DNA of 64,000 nucleotides from Altica lythri (Eukaryota; Arthropoda; Insecta; Coleoptera; Chrysomelidae): positions 58,776,607 to 58,840,606 of the forward strand of contig OZ034806.1 of NCBI GenBank assembly GCA_964028335.1. Reading direction: 5' to 3'. Position 1 is the first letter of the stretch. Every line of letters begins with the position of its first letter. The position numbers were made by a program, and so were the translations under genes. The notes beneath the pieces are model-generated. The model ran no database searches. It had not been told where the DNA came from and was given only the letters and a program-made list of their open reading frames with translations. Positions 21,423 to 34,400 of this stretch are shown here, piece after piece.

Positions 21423-22988
21423 AAATTTTAACGCAGATTTAAATTGTTTTATTTTATTGTATATTGTTATACGACTGTTTTTATATTTTTTTATCTTTGA
21501 TTTAAGTTTCCACACAAGTTACCAAGTACGAATTCAGAAACTAAGGTTAATTGATGTGATTAGTTATATGTTATTTTCTTTTTATGTTATTATGTTAATT
21601 TTTAGTTGAAATATCGATGTCATAATTTAGTATATAAAATTGCTGTTTAATTTTACAGTGCAAATAATTAGTTTTGCAAAATAAAGAAGCTTTCAGCTTC
21701 TAGCTTTAGAAATGCTGGTAATGTACAAATTTTTAATTTGTATGGCTTTTAATTATTGGCTTAGAAAATACATATTGTGAACTTAATCAGTGATATTTAG
21801 ATGAATTTTATTATATTTAGTAGAATTTATCAAGATGATATAAATTTGGATCAAATAAATCATCTTATTTTTTTATAAAATTGTTGCATATACATACATA
21901 TTATGCACTATTTTCATATTGTAAACAATATTTTGTATTATTTTTTTTAAATTGTAGCTCCAGAATTACTAAGCAGCTTAATACCTTTTATTCGGATAAA
22001 GCACAAAACAGTATTAAATAATTTTAGAATGTGTAGCTTAAAACAATGTATCGTATAGAAAAATATTAAATCTGATGAATTATATAACTAGATTCTTGGT
22101 TTTATCTTAATTTTAAACGAAAATGTAAGATAGTAAATAGTTTCATCAGTTTTATAACTTTTTCTAACTCATTTAGTAGAAATCTGTTTTTGGATACTAC
22201 TTTTAACGATCTGTATTGTATACTATTCCATTGCCGCATTTATTGTAATAGTGTATTTTACTTTATACATCTTAATTAAATTATAAAAAACACTAAAGAA
22301 TCTATTTTTACCACAATGACCTGTAATAGCTGATTTCTGCACCATTAGTATTTTAGACAAAATCTATTGATACTTAGGAAACACAGCTATCAACGGAACC
22401 CGTTAAACTACATCTGGAAAATGGCTCACGGTCGAATCTTTTGAAACTTTGGGAAATGTTAGTTGTTGAGGAGCTGAACAAAAATTGTCATGGCCGCAAA
22501 GCTCAAAAGTTTATAGTTTTCGAGATATTTCACCCCTAATGTAGGGGTGTAGGTCTCAACTAAAAACATTTTATAATTTAAAAAAAGGTCAAAATGAACC
22601 AAACAACACTGCTTAGGGGTTAGTCGGGGTGACTGATTTTTAATCTAATAATCACTTCACCCACAACCCCTTTCACCCAATCAGGTGTTATATAAATCTA
22701 AAAAATACACCAATTTCAATCGCAGCTAATCTGGAAAGCTAGAGGTAGGTGGCTCTAGTAAGTTTGGGGGTCATATCGACTGTCATTTGATTAATTTGGT
22801 AGTTTATTTTTTGTATTTCTATTACACAGCACGACCTAACTAACGTATTTTTCCACCATTTTTCTAAAAAACAACGTGATTTTGTTTTGGCTGCATTCGT
22901 TGTTTTTAAGTACAGTTGCTTTAACATATACTTTAAGGATCTACGTTTCGTATAAAGTACGGAAATAGAAAACACTGTAAAAAATAAT
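21423..22988. other. Convergent 3' intergenic region between coronin and UBA3
   Basis: Contains the coronin 3' UTR (AATAAAG near 21682). No other gene was recognised. A less AT-rich part at 22390-22720 (CACCCCTAATGTAGGGGTG and CACAACCCCTTTCACCC) looks repeat-derived but could not be assigned. Confidence 0.4.
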
Positions 22989-24476
22989 TTATTTCATTTC
23001 TATATCATCAACCAAATATTTTAACTTAATTATTAAAGTAGTAGGTGAAGTTACATCAGCAACTAATATATCTTGGCCATCTTTTAAACCTAACTCGACT
23101 AAACTTTTATTTAAATTATCTCTAGTTCGCTCCTCAATACTCTTAATTGTAGACATGTATAGAGTTTTATTTTTTCCGTCTATACTGGTAGTTAGACCCG
23201 GACTTTTCATTTGATAGGATGCACTTTCTGAAAGTAACTCTACTAATTGTTTTAGTTTCATTGTATTCGGATCTTTGATTTCCATTACTTGTGGAGTTTG
23301 TGAACAGACGAGACAATCTGATTTCCGTTCTGCTTCATATGTATAAGTGTAAATACCATCCACATCATTAAATACCATGTAATTATTTAAAGGTACGCAA
23401 CAACTGGTAGCAATTTTAAACACCTGAAATCGAAAAAATATTCAGAACATTTTTAAAAATTAACAAATAACTACACCTGATATACTATTAGGAAAAAATG
23501 ATTGATTACAATATTATTTATTTACCTCGGTAGCACAAACTCCGGCAATAACAGCGTTAGTTGAAGCCACTGCAGGAATAATATGTTTAACTACACCCTG
23601 CACTAGACGATATGTAACCCCGGGAATATTAAATTGATGAGCCCTCTCTAATGATTTTTCATAAATCCAAGATATGTGCTGAGCATCGTCACCATCCAAA
23701 GATGTATTAAATGGATTTTCTCTAGGCCACATTAATACTTTAACATATTCAATACAATGTTCTGGTAATCTGGGGGTATTGGCTATAGTACATAGAGGAT
23801 AGTTTATTTGGGGTGGATACAGATCTAAGGTACATTCTATACAAGCGCTCATTCCTGGTAAAACTACTCGTACATTTCCTTTGAAACCTTCTGTACCTAT
23901 TATTTAAAAAATATTACAACTAATATAAATATTTTGCTACAATAACTTACCTCCATCTACCATCGGTATAAGAGACTGTTGATCCAGCACATCATCTTCA
24001 TAATTAAGTAAAGACACCAACATACCATTTATCCATCTTCTAGCTATTATAGAGTCTAAACCACAAACTATAATATGAAACTGCCTATAAAAATTTTCAT
24101 CAAAATCCTGTATTTTGCAAAAATGAGGGGTAACTTCGCAGCCAGGTATTTTTTTATTAATAAAATTAGCAGCAACTTCTGCTTTAGAAGAACCAATATC
24201 TTTATGTCTAAATAAAAACTGTCTATTAAGATTTGACAAATCTATAGTATCCATATCAATTACATGAATGTTTTTAAAGCCCATCAAAGCAAGATCTTTA
24301 AGTAATTCACAGCCCAATCCTCCAGCTCCTATGACTAGAATTTTGCAAGAAGTCATGATGAAATCTAATATCTCTGAAGATGGTTCAAATTCGGGATGAC
24401 TAAACGGACCGGGTCTCTCTAATACCTTTCTTAAGTGTCCCCATCGTTTCTGGTTAGATTCTAGTAACTCAGACAT
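22989..24476 (-). CDS. Uba3: UBA3, NEDD8-activating enzyme E1 catalytic subunit
   Basis: With APP-BP1/Ula1 it adenylates NEDD8 and forms a thioester before transfer to UBC12, enabling cullin neddylation. Exons in transcript order: 24476-23951, 23896-23526, 23423-22989; GT-AG junctions in frame, 443 residues (human about 463). Visible: nucleotide-binding GAGGLG (50-55) and DMDTIDLSNLNRQFLF (74-89). The catalytic Cys is residue 211 in PLCTIANTPRLPEHC. Zinc cysteines are CIEC (194-197) and CLVC in exon 3. The tail (about 350-443) is the ubiquitin-like fold that binds UBC12. No defects. The stop overlaps an AATAAA signal. The gene is convergent with coronin, and its start is the first ATG, matching the family N terminus. 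Confidence 0.95.
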
Positions 24477-24812
24477 TATAAAAATAAATAAAGCCGGCCT
24501 ATATTATTGTTTTATCTAAAAAATAACTTGACAAACTGTCAAATATTTGATAAATAAAATTCTATTGTCAGTCAACTTCTTTTTACAGAATGAGCCTAAG
24601 ATAAAGTACTAAGTCAGCCACAGCTGATTATTTACGAACGTATACACCATTCCATGTTTAAAAATATCTAGTAGGCTGTTTTTTTATTTATTCACGTTGG
24701 TATTGTTTTTTGTCGTGTTGGTGTTTGAAAGTCATTGCAAGTCACAAACAACAAATAGCATAAATATAATTTTTAGTTATATTAAAAAAATTCAATATGA
24801 TGGAAAAAAAAA

Positions 24813-24850
24813 TATTATCTGATGAAGCCTGCAATCCCAGGCGAAACGTT
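24813..24850 (+). repeat. Hammerhead-like degenerate motif
   Basis: CTGATGA-A-GCCTG-CAATCC-CAGGC-GAAACG keeps both core boxes and a 5-bp stem II, but one extra A lies between CTGATGA and the stem, and no stem I can be formed with the flanks. It is likely a relic of a Penelope-type repeat. Confidence 0.4.
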
Positions 24851-25289
24851 GGCTCTTTTACATTGAATTGATTCATGTCCCATCAAATTACATTTTAATT
24901 TTCTTTAATATATTTTTTAAATATGTCGTGTTTTTAGGTTAGTGTTACTTGTTTACGACAAATCTTTAGTTGATGGTATAAAAGAAAGAAAGATAAAGCA
25001 GATACACGCGATAACTTCATTTAAAGAAAAAAACTTGCACCGACAGATTTGGACGTACAATCCTAAAAACGAATATTCTATTTTAGATAAACTTTTGACT
25101 AACGCGAACCAAAACTGGGATTTTAGGGGTAAACGTACTACTTTATACAGACAAATCAATGAGTTATATATTTAAAAAAGTGAAAGGGTAACAAATTTTA
25201 AGTGAGCAACGACATGTCAAAATTAGCAAAATCGCTTTTCTCCGTAAATTTATGGAACTAAAAAAGCGCAATTAATGCAATACATGTCG
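24851..25289 (+). other. Open frame of unknown origin (24938-25175) after a splice-acceptor-like site
   Basis: TTTTTAG at 24933-24939 precedes an open frame of about 75 codons containing IWTYNPKNEYSILDKLL and ending in TAA at about 25175. Codons look less biased than chance frames, yet no family was recognised. It may be the 3' exon of an unseen gene or part of the repeat with the hammerhead-like motif just upstream. Confidence 0.2.
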
Positions 25290-25925
25290 AAATAGCGCTT
25301 CAAGAGATATCGCACGCACTTTCCCATATAAAGAATAAAAAGTCAGTTGGCAATGACAACATAGTTGTAGAAATCCTAAAAGCGCAAGACGCTGAAATAA
25401 TTCCTCCCGTCAAAACTCTTTTTGACCTCGTTGGACTCAAGAGCAGATTCCATAAGAATTCCGAGATGCACTCATCGCAAATCTCATGGAGACTAGATAG
25501 ATGTGTAGTCTCCATGGTAAATCTATTCAAAAATAAAGATGAACTCATTTAATTATCTTGGCAGCACTCTAAATACTAAAGGAAATATAGACAAAGAAAT
25601 ACATAACAGAGTCAGTGCTGCATCAAAGGATTTCTGGAGGTTGTGCTGCAGAGTTTTCGATAACTACGATCTTACACTTGTCTTGCCAACTCTACTAGTC
25701 TATCGATTGGATGACAATCGGCTAGAAAAATGTGTACTTTTTGGAGAACTATGGTGATATCGTTTCGAACTTCCATTCTCAAGAATGTCGTAGAGCAATT
25801 AACTACACACCTATAAATTTTCAGTGCCCGTAATTTCATCAAGAATAGGACTTTATAGCCACATGCGCACGCACATGCAATAATGGAATAGTGGATAACT
25901 TCAAACTCGGCATCGAGTTCCGGCA
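25290..25925 (+). mobile_element. LINE fragment, same family as at 19440-20820
   Basis: Plus-strand frames give LQEISHALSHIKNKKSVG near 25300 and NSFNYLGSTLNTKGNIDKEI (25539 on), an RT C-terminal block. Most of the RT core between them is deleted, and the frames are broken. It ends at GTGGATAACTTCAAACTCGG (25891), a motif that also closes the other fragment. Confidence 0.65.
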
Positions 25926-26581
25926 ATAATAAGAGGTGGATTGCAAATACACAAGAAACAGATTAACGTAACAATAGTTTTAACCCAATCTGTAGCTACT
26001 ATTTTTGTTGTTATATGTTTTATTTTCTTTTGTAATTTGTTTATTTAACTATCAGCATATCGTCTTTTTTCTTGAATCATCGCACTGATACTATTGAACA
26101 TATTTTAAGTGGATTTCCATTATTTGAAAGCTTAGATATATAACAAAGCATAAAATTTTGCGGGAATTTTGGTCTTTATTTACTTATCAAAATAGTTGAA
26201 ACAAATTGATATGTCATAACGCCACACGGAGGACCAGGAAAAATGCTTCAATATATAGTTCCTTAAGTTGAGGTTCAAGGTTCAACTTTGTCATGGAACA
26301 GATTACATTTCTCGAAAATTTATTAAAAAATGCCTTTTTGAAATGAAAACATTGAAATAATAAAAAAACAAAGTTGCTTATTTCGTGTGATTTAATTCCG
26401 GAAGTGGGATAAAAACTGACGAAAACACAAAATTGGATATGAAATAGTGACCTTGAAGAAATTCATGAACTTATTGACGAATAAATTTAAATGTAAGAAT
26501 GGTTTTAGAACAATAAAAATTAGATACCGTCCACTATATTGGTTCCAGTATCACTGAATACATATCAATAGTTATAGACTG
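25926..26581. other. AT-rich spacer, nothing recognised
   Basis: No open frame, terminus or known repeat could be supported. Confidence 0.4.
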
Positions 26582-28000
26582 AGATCCCGGGGCCGCCAGA
26601 CCTTCCTTATTTTCTAACTCTCAAAATTATAAGAAATGTGTGGGGTAATGTATGCTTAAGCACCTATGCATACCCGCTAACTTGATAACCGGGCCCTTTT
26701 GCAGGTAACAGGTAAGAAAGGTACATAAAAATAAAGCTTACTTTCCTTAAATTCTAACAGCTGGTTTTTGGATATGTTTTACTAAATATTGTACGAAATC
26801 ATAATCCAATATTGCCAGACACCTCATGTGGGCGGTTACTCCCGCCAGACGCTTTAAAGTTGCATAAAAAATTATTGCATTTTTCTTATTTTCTAACTCC
26901 TAATTTTTATATATGATGTTCATGGGAGTATTTTAATACCTTTTGTATGAAGCCAGACCAACCCCATGGGCCAATCACCCGCCTAGACGCATTAAAGTTA
27001 TCCTGTAAGTGTAAGCACGACAGCATTATCTATGCGATTCTCACTTTCAAACTCATGGACTATTTTGTTTATATGTTGAAATCTCGGTCCTGCGCGTCAT
27101 GATGCCCTCGGCTTTCGCCTCGGGCATTATGACGTGCAGGGCCGAAAATTCCTTTTAGCGTAATATACTATTTCATAAAAATTAATTAAAATAGCTTCAG
27201 CATTTCACCATTAAAAAATGCATTTTCTTTTTCTCAATTTACATTAAAAAAACAAATTTTTTAGGAGATCAAATTCTTATAATTTGGATTTCATCGAATT
27301 GATTATTCTGTAATTAATTAATTAATTTTTTATGAAAATATATATTTATATCAAAACTCATTAAAACCAAAAAAACTTAACAAAACCAAAATCAAAAAAA
27401 TAACATAAAACTTCAATATAGCAATATAATGCCTGCGCGGTCAAAAGCGCGAAAGCAGATGCTACGTGCATACGTATAAACAAAATAGTCCATGAGTTTG
27501 AAAGTGAGAAGTCAATCTACAGAGTACATCTCACTCGCACTCAAGCGCATAGATAATGCTGTCGCGCTTACACTTACAGGATAACTTTAACGCGTCTGGG
27601 CAGGTGATTGGCCCATGGGGTTGGTCTGGCTGCATACAAAAGGTATTAAAATACTCCCATGAACATCATATATAAAAATTAGGAGTTAGAAAATAAGAAA
27701 AATGCAATAATTTTTTATGCAACTTTAAAGCGTCTGGCGGGAGTAACCGCCCACATGAGGTGTCTGGCAATATTGGATTATGATTTCGTACAATATTTAG
27801 TAAAACATATCCAAAAACCAGCTGTTAGAATTTAAGGAAAGTAAGCTTTATTTTTATGTACCTTTCTTACCTGTTACCTGCAAAAGGGCCCGGTTATCAA
27901 GTTAGCGGGTATGCATAGGTGCTTAAGCATACATTACCCCACACATTTCTTATAATTTTGAGAGTTAGAAAATAAGGAAGGTCTGGCGGCTCCGGGATCT
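26582..28000. mobile_element. 1.4-kb foldback element with 500-bp arms and a central hairpin
   Basis: The left arm (26582-about 27072) and right arm (about 27472-28000) are inverted, nearly identical copies bounded by AGATCCCGG...CCGCCAGACC. The right arm has about 36 extra bases (near 27510-27545). The loop contains an independent hairpin at about 27090-27143 (CCTGCGCGTCATGATGCCC facing GGGCATTATGACGTGCAGG). There is no coding capacity, and no clear target duplication was found. The type is a long-TIR MITE or Foldback-like element. Confidence 0.85.
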
Positions 28001-28495
28001 TGGACTATTAGGAAAGTGATTCACAATGGGTCCAAAATAGTGTCATAACACTCAAACCATACTATAGGAGTTGTCTCAATGCAAAAACAATTTTATTAGG
28101 TAACCAATTTTTTATTTATGTTTAATGTACAAAATTAAAGAATAACCTTAGTTATTAAAAATTGAAAGAAAAAAAACATAATAAAAACTAACTTATTAGC
28201 ATATTTAAGTAATAGAAAACATTATAATAAGAAATGTACCAATGTAACACATGTTTTATTGAATTATTTACTAATTAACAGTCACAGAACTAATATTAAT
28301 CGAAACGAATAAAATTTATATTATAAACAAAACGTTAAACAAAAACTTGAATGATTACAAAAAAATAAACGTACCTTCTGTAACAAAATAAAACTTAAAA
28401 CAGTTTCCTTTATATAACATATAAATTCATTGACTTACCAAATATTTTGATACTTTTTCTTACTCAAAATATCAGTTACAAAATTTTAAAACAAA
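28001..28495. other. 3' flank and 3' UTR of the tejas-like gene
   Basis: An AATAAA on the minus strand at about 28256-28261 is a candidate polyadenylation signal 235 bp past the stop. No other feature was recognised. Confidence 0.45.
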
Positions 28496-31400
28496 TTAAG
28501 AATACTTTGATCGAAGCAATTTATTATAAGCTTCATAAAAGTCCATATTTTGGACACAGTCAACTATTGGAGGTTTAAAATAATTGGAATTTGGTTGAAA
28601 ACCAGGTGGCGGACAAATCAATTTTTGTCCTTCAGCAGGAATTGGAGTTTTCTGTGTAACATTAATTGATGACATAATAACTTGTTGGTTATAATGTTGT
28701 GGGTAATATTGAGTTGGGAAACGAAATGCAGGAAAATTCGTATGATAAACTGGACGATAACCGTACGGCATAGAATTAAAACAATTTTGAGGATAAAACG
28801 CAGGAGAATTAACGTTAAAACTTGGCCTGTGAACATTTGTATTTTGCATTGGTTGCATTTGCATTGTATTATCCACATTAACGCTACGATCTGGTTCCTC
28901 TGTAGAATCTGAATCGTTGGATTCCTGCATGTTATCATTAGCAGAAGAATCTACTGCATCTGTACTGTGTCCAGGACTATCTGAATAATGATCGACGGTC
29001 GACCATTTTTCCATTTTTACTTCTTGAATATATATACCGTAATCTGTTGAACTTGAAGAGCTTGATGTACCTTCTACATTATCACATTTAGGTTCTTGAA
29101 CGAAGGATAAAAATGGATTTGTCGGATGTAGCCTAGAATATGGATACAATTTTAGAAACTTAAATAAAGACTAATATACACGTGTATATAAAAACCATCA
29201 AAAAGCGTGCATTACAGATGAAGATGAGCTTTATGAGAAAAGTATTACAATAGTTTTTTTTTTAGTTCATAATAGGCACACCGGCACAATTATGGGAACA
29301 CAAAAAAAGGTCGTTTTTCCATCCTTTCGGTTATCCTAACAAGTTGTTATTGTTTATGTGTAATTATTCTCCCTAGAGATTACAGGTGCAAACTTCTAAT
29401 TTTGAGGTGTATTGAAAGGTTTTATGCCTCCTTAAGAATCTTGCTGACACTTAGAATTGATTTGGTAATATCTTTTGGATCCTGTGGATAATAACCGTTT
29501 CTGGCTAAATTTTTGTGGATGGTAGGGAAAAGATGCGGAGGTATCGTGATAAACGATAAAATCAGACGAATTTTATAGAAGCGGTATCATATGGTGGAGG
29601 ATCAGTGATGGTATGAGGTAGCATATGTTGAGAAGAATGTACAGAGTTTGAATCTCTCACTACACTTAAGTACGTAACTGAGATCCTAGAGCCACTAGCC
29701 ATGCTTTTTTTCCATTCATATGCCAAAATTTTATTTTTAAGCACGATAACGCTTGCCCACTCAGTGTGCGTATCGTGAGTAGCTACCTCACTCATCTGAA
29801 ATGGTCAGCGCGATTATTAGATATGAACCCAATAGAACACGCCTGGGATATTATGGGAACAAGAGTTCGGCAGAGAAATCCAGCTGGCAGGTATATCAAA
29901 CAGCTAAAACTAGCATTCGTGGAACCGAGAAACAATTTCCCTCAAAAAATGATTGAAATGAAATTATTGATAAGGGAAATACCATACTAACCGAGGAGGC
30001 AATACTCGGTATTAATGTCAATTATACGACAGAGTATGGGAAAAACCATACTCGCCTGTGAAGATCACGGAGAGACAATCAGTTGCAATGTGTATCTTAT
30101 TTTGTTTCATTTTAATTATTTTAAGGCACTGTGATTCGTTTTAAACAGCAAAAAGTTATCGACAATAAAATAATTGAAAAAAATCAACCTTTTTGTGTTC
30201 CCCTAATTGTGCTGGTGTACGTATTTGCTTCCACTTAGCGGTAGAAAAATGAAAAAATGAGAATTAGTGGAATAAGCTCTAACTAACAACGGCTTAGGAT
30301 ATAATAATTGAAGTTAAAAAAAGCTCTTAATTGGTTAGTATTCCCCATTATATGGTATTCCCTACGTTCCGCTATATATTGTTAAACTTACCTTCCATCA
30401 TTACTGGTAATCTCTCTATCCGACATATCAGCACTATTACATATATCAAATAGAAACGGATTTGTCGATTTAATTTGATCACTATAATCAGGAAGATTAA
30501 GGGAAAATTCAGCTACTTCCTTTGAGCTTTCATTTTTAATACTTTTCGTCTCAAAACCATCAAAACCTAAGTTACTTTGATTACCAGGGTTACTAGTTTC
30601 TTCATCAATAAGTTCATCACTAGGTTCTAAGGAATCTTCAATACAAAGCTGTTTTTTTAAATCAAATAAAATATCTTCTGAAAGACCTACATCAGATTTT
30701 AACATATTAATAGTGACATTTTCTGACAATATAGATTCTTTGACCAAACATGGATCTTCCTCAGCATAAGCACAAGAATCGTCTTCATAATATTCTTCTT
30801 CTACTTCTAAATCATTTCTCGTTATAAATTGACGAATTTCGTCTTCAAGTGGTCCAAAAATTGAGAAATTGAAACCATTATTTTTAATATTCGAACTATC
30901 CCAACTCAGCTGAGCATTTTTGTATGTATGTATTCGATCTCGGTGACGTTTTTTAATTTTAGTCCCATAAAAATTCATAACATGTTTAATAACGTTTTCC
31001 TCGTCAGTACAATCGATTGAGAAATATTGGGGGTAACAAAAGTTTATTGGGACGCTACATTTATGGAATACTTCCATTTCTAACGTGGAAGGTGCTAGTC
31101 CGGTTTCAAGTTCCATAAAAGTTGGAAATAAATGAATAAAACTAACAATTGGTTTTACTAATGGAGTGACTACAGTGTTAACTGTCTGTTCCTGTAAACA
31201 AAAAATATCGATCAAATTTTTTGTTATGAAATAATACTTTTACGATATACGTAATCCCGCTGTTAATCAATTATTATCAGTGAACGATATATTTCTAAAT
31301 TTTAATTAATTAAAAAGGGTGGTCCGATAAGTACTTAGCTTCACCGCCCGATGGCACCACTAGCGCAAGAGAAATTTGCCTTCTCATAGTCGGCTGCTGT

Positions 31401-34400
31401 AATAATTTCAGCCGAATCAGACTCGTAGTTTTGTTTTGACCGCGTGTGGAAGCAAGCGCGTCGGTGAATTTCAGAAAAATGGAAAAAGAGCAATATCGGT
31501 TGGTGATTCGAAATCGCTCACCGAAATCAAAGAATGTTTGAATGCCAATCAGTGACTCTTTTCCTTCTATGGCTACCGTCAAAAATTGGTTTAACGAATT
31601 TCAACGTGGTCGCACGTCGGTTTTTGATGAGCCACGCCCAGGTGCCCCGAAAACGGCTACCACGGAGGATCATTGATTTCGTATGGGCAGACCACCGATT
31701 AAAGGTGAGCGAGATAGTAGGCATCTTAAAAGACCGTGGGTCATATCCTGCATGAAATTTTGGGCATAAGAAAGCTGTCGGCGCGATGGGTGCCGCGTTT
31801 GTTCACTCCGGACAAGTGCATCCGTGAGAGCACTTCAGAGCAGTGTTTGACGCTGTCTAAACGCAATCCGAATGAGTTTCCGCGTCGTTACGTGACCATT
31901 GACGAAACATGGATCCACTGGTACACACCAGGGATCAAGGAACAGTCGAAACAGTGGAATGCACCCGGCGAACCTGCTCCGAAGAAGGCGAAGACTGTCC
32001 CATCGGTCGGAAAAGTGGTAGCCACCGTTTTTTGGGAATTGACAAGATTATTTTTTGATTCACAAACTAAACCGATGACTTTCACCCATTTCGCGTTGAC
32101 ACAATTAAGTAATTATTTTGACAAGTATCTGACAGTTGCTAGGCAAATAAAAGCTACAGTGATTATTCCCGACAATAATCACAAGAGATTTATTCCCACT
32201 ATAATAATGACATAATTGGTTGAAACTTACCCTTGTGACAAATAAAGAAGCATTTTATTGGTTTTAAGAAACGTCAAAAAATAATCGAGCTAAAAGGAGA
32301 CTGTGTTAAGAAATAAATAGTCATTTTTCCAAAATTTGCATTTTTCTTTTGTAGGCTAAGTACTTATCGGACCACCCTCGTACATTGCAAACAATGCTTT
32401 TTATCAATTATGTATATCGATTTTCCTACTTTGAATTTTAATATTTTTAATGCAAATCATCGGATTAGAACCTTTCACATTATTCTGGAAGATTCAGTTA
32501 CATGTGTTCATCTTTACTTTCAAAAATTTCAATTTTTTTACATTTTTCCGATATCTTTACAACATTTAATTACAATGACATAAACTATATTGATCAATTT
32601 ACATTAAACTTTCATAATTCTATTATAATATTAGTCTGAGAAAAAAGCTGCTGAATAAAAAAATAATAATATTAGAGTATATATATATTCATATAATTGG
32701 ATACAGTCTTTGATTAAAGCCAGATAAATGTAATGGTAAAAAGATTTCTAGGTGCAATTGGTTATTGAATAAATTAATACTATGATTTTATATCGAAATT
32801 TACATAATTCTCCTTATTTAACTTATGATAAACAATAATAAAAACATATTTCAAAAAATAAAATAAATTCTGTACCTACCAAATTAACTCTAATAAATAT
32901 TTATTTATTGTTAATGTAAACGGCTTATAATTAAGAAAATTGTCGTGTTGGATCAACAACAGATAAATGAAACAATTTATGTTTTTCTATAACTTTCATC
33001 AAGATCTGTTTGTTGTGAGCACGTACATTCTTAACTTCACTTACTTGATCAAGGTAAATTGCCAATCCTTTTTCGACCAAAACATCATTGATGAAGAAGA
33101 CATTTTTACCGTCGGTAACATCGGCTAAACAAATCTCCAAATATTGATCCTAAAAAGTACAAATAAATTTTTAATTGTCACAACGCTAAATTAATGAAAT
33201 TGTATTTGAAAAATTATTTGTAATCACTAAAGATGTTTAAAAATCACCGTGTTAGTAAGTATATGAAAAATATGAGATACTTCTTGATAAATATATAACA
33301 TCTTTTTAGTTCAATATGATTAATGAGAAGTATATAATATTATTCATACTGTCACTAAAAAGTAAGTAACGGATTTTGCACAATTAGAAAAAACAGAAAA
33401 ATTAAATTTAACTGATATATCGTATACATAAATCTACGAGGTAAATTAAGTGATGAGACTGGCAACGTTGCGTTTGGTCTGGCAACACTGAAAGCGCGGG
33501 GCGGCAGAGGAACATGTTATCCACTTTCAGTCTTCAGTACGAGTTTGACCTCGCTCGAGTCATTTGGTTGTGCGTAGCGATTGTTTTTGTGAAACAGTTT
33601 TTTCTATTGTGTTCTAAAAATGAATGACATCAATTTCGAACAACGGTGTGCTATCAGGTTTTGCTTCAGACTTGGGCACAGTGCAACGGAAACTCTTCTT
33701 AAACTTCAGCAGGCCTACGGAGATAGTGTTTTGTCAAGAGCCCAGGTTTTTCGGTGGTTTAAGGCATTTTCAGAAGGAAGAGAGTCGATTGAAGATGAAC
33801 CACGAAGCGGAAGGCCTTCATCTTCAAGAACCGATGATAATGTCGACAGAATCCGGGATCTTGTGCGTTCAGATCGTCGGTTGACAGTGAGAATGATCGG
33901 GGAAGAGTTATATTTGACTCACACCACCGTTCATCAAATTTTGACCAATGAATTGGGAATGAGAAAAATCTGCGCAAAAATGGTTCCAAAAAACCTTTCG
34001 CAAGACGAGAAAAACATCAGGAAGGAAAGGTGCCTTGACTTTTTGAATTCAATTGAAAATGACCCTCACTTTCTGGAACGTGTTATTACTGGTGACGAGT
34101 CTTGGGTGTCTGAGTACGACCCAGAAACCAAGCGCCAGAGCATGGAGTGGCACACTTCAACCTCTCCGAAGCCAAAAAAGGCAAGGATGGCGAAGTCAAA
34201 TCTCAAATGCATGCTGATTTGTTTTTTTTTATATCCACGGAATCGTCCACAAAGAGTTTGTACCCCAAGGTCAAACGGTCAATCGACACTTTTACCAAGA
34301 GGTACTTGAAAGACTTCGAAGGAGGGTCATTCGTGTGAGACCAAACATCAAGAACAAGTGAGTGTTGCATCACGATAATGCTCCTTGTCACACAGCAATT

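Noticed and set aside
24813..24850. Second hammerhead ribozyme
   Set aside because: Both core boxes are present, but an extra A precedes stem II and the flanks cannot form stem I.
28618..28938. Minus and plus frames of 106 and 76 codons
   Set aside because: Both overlap the last exon of the tejas-like gene in other frames and lack domains.
32931..33140. Gene end at the stop codon 32931, making two separate minus-strand genes
   Set aside because: A strong in-frame donor (CAA|GTAAGT at 33045) joins in phase to the exon at 31191, and the downstream protein continues the family; kept only as a possible isoform.
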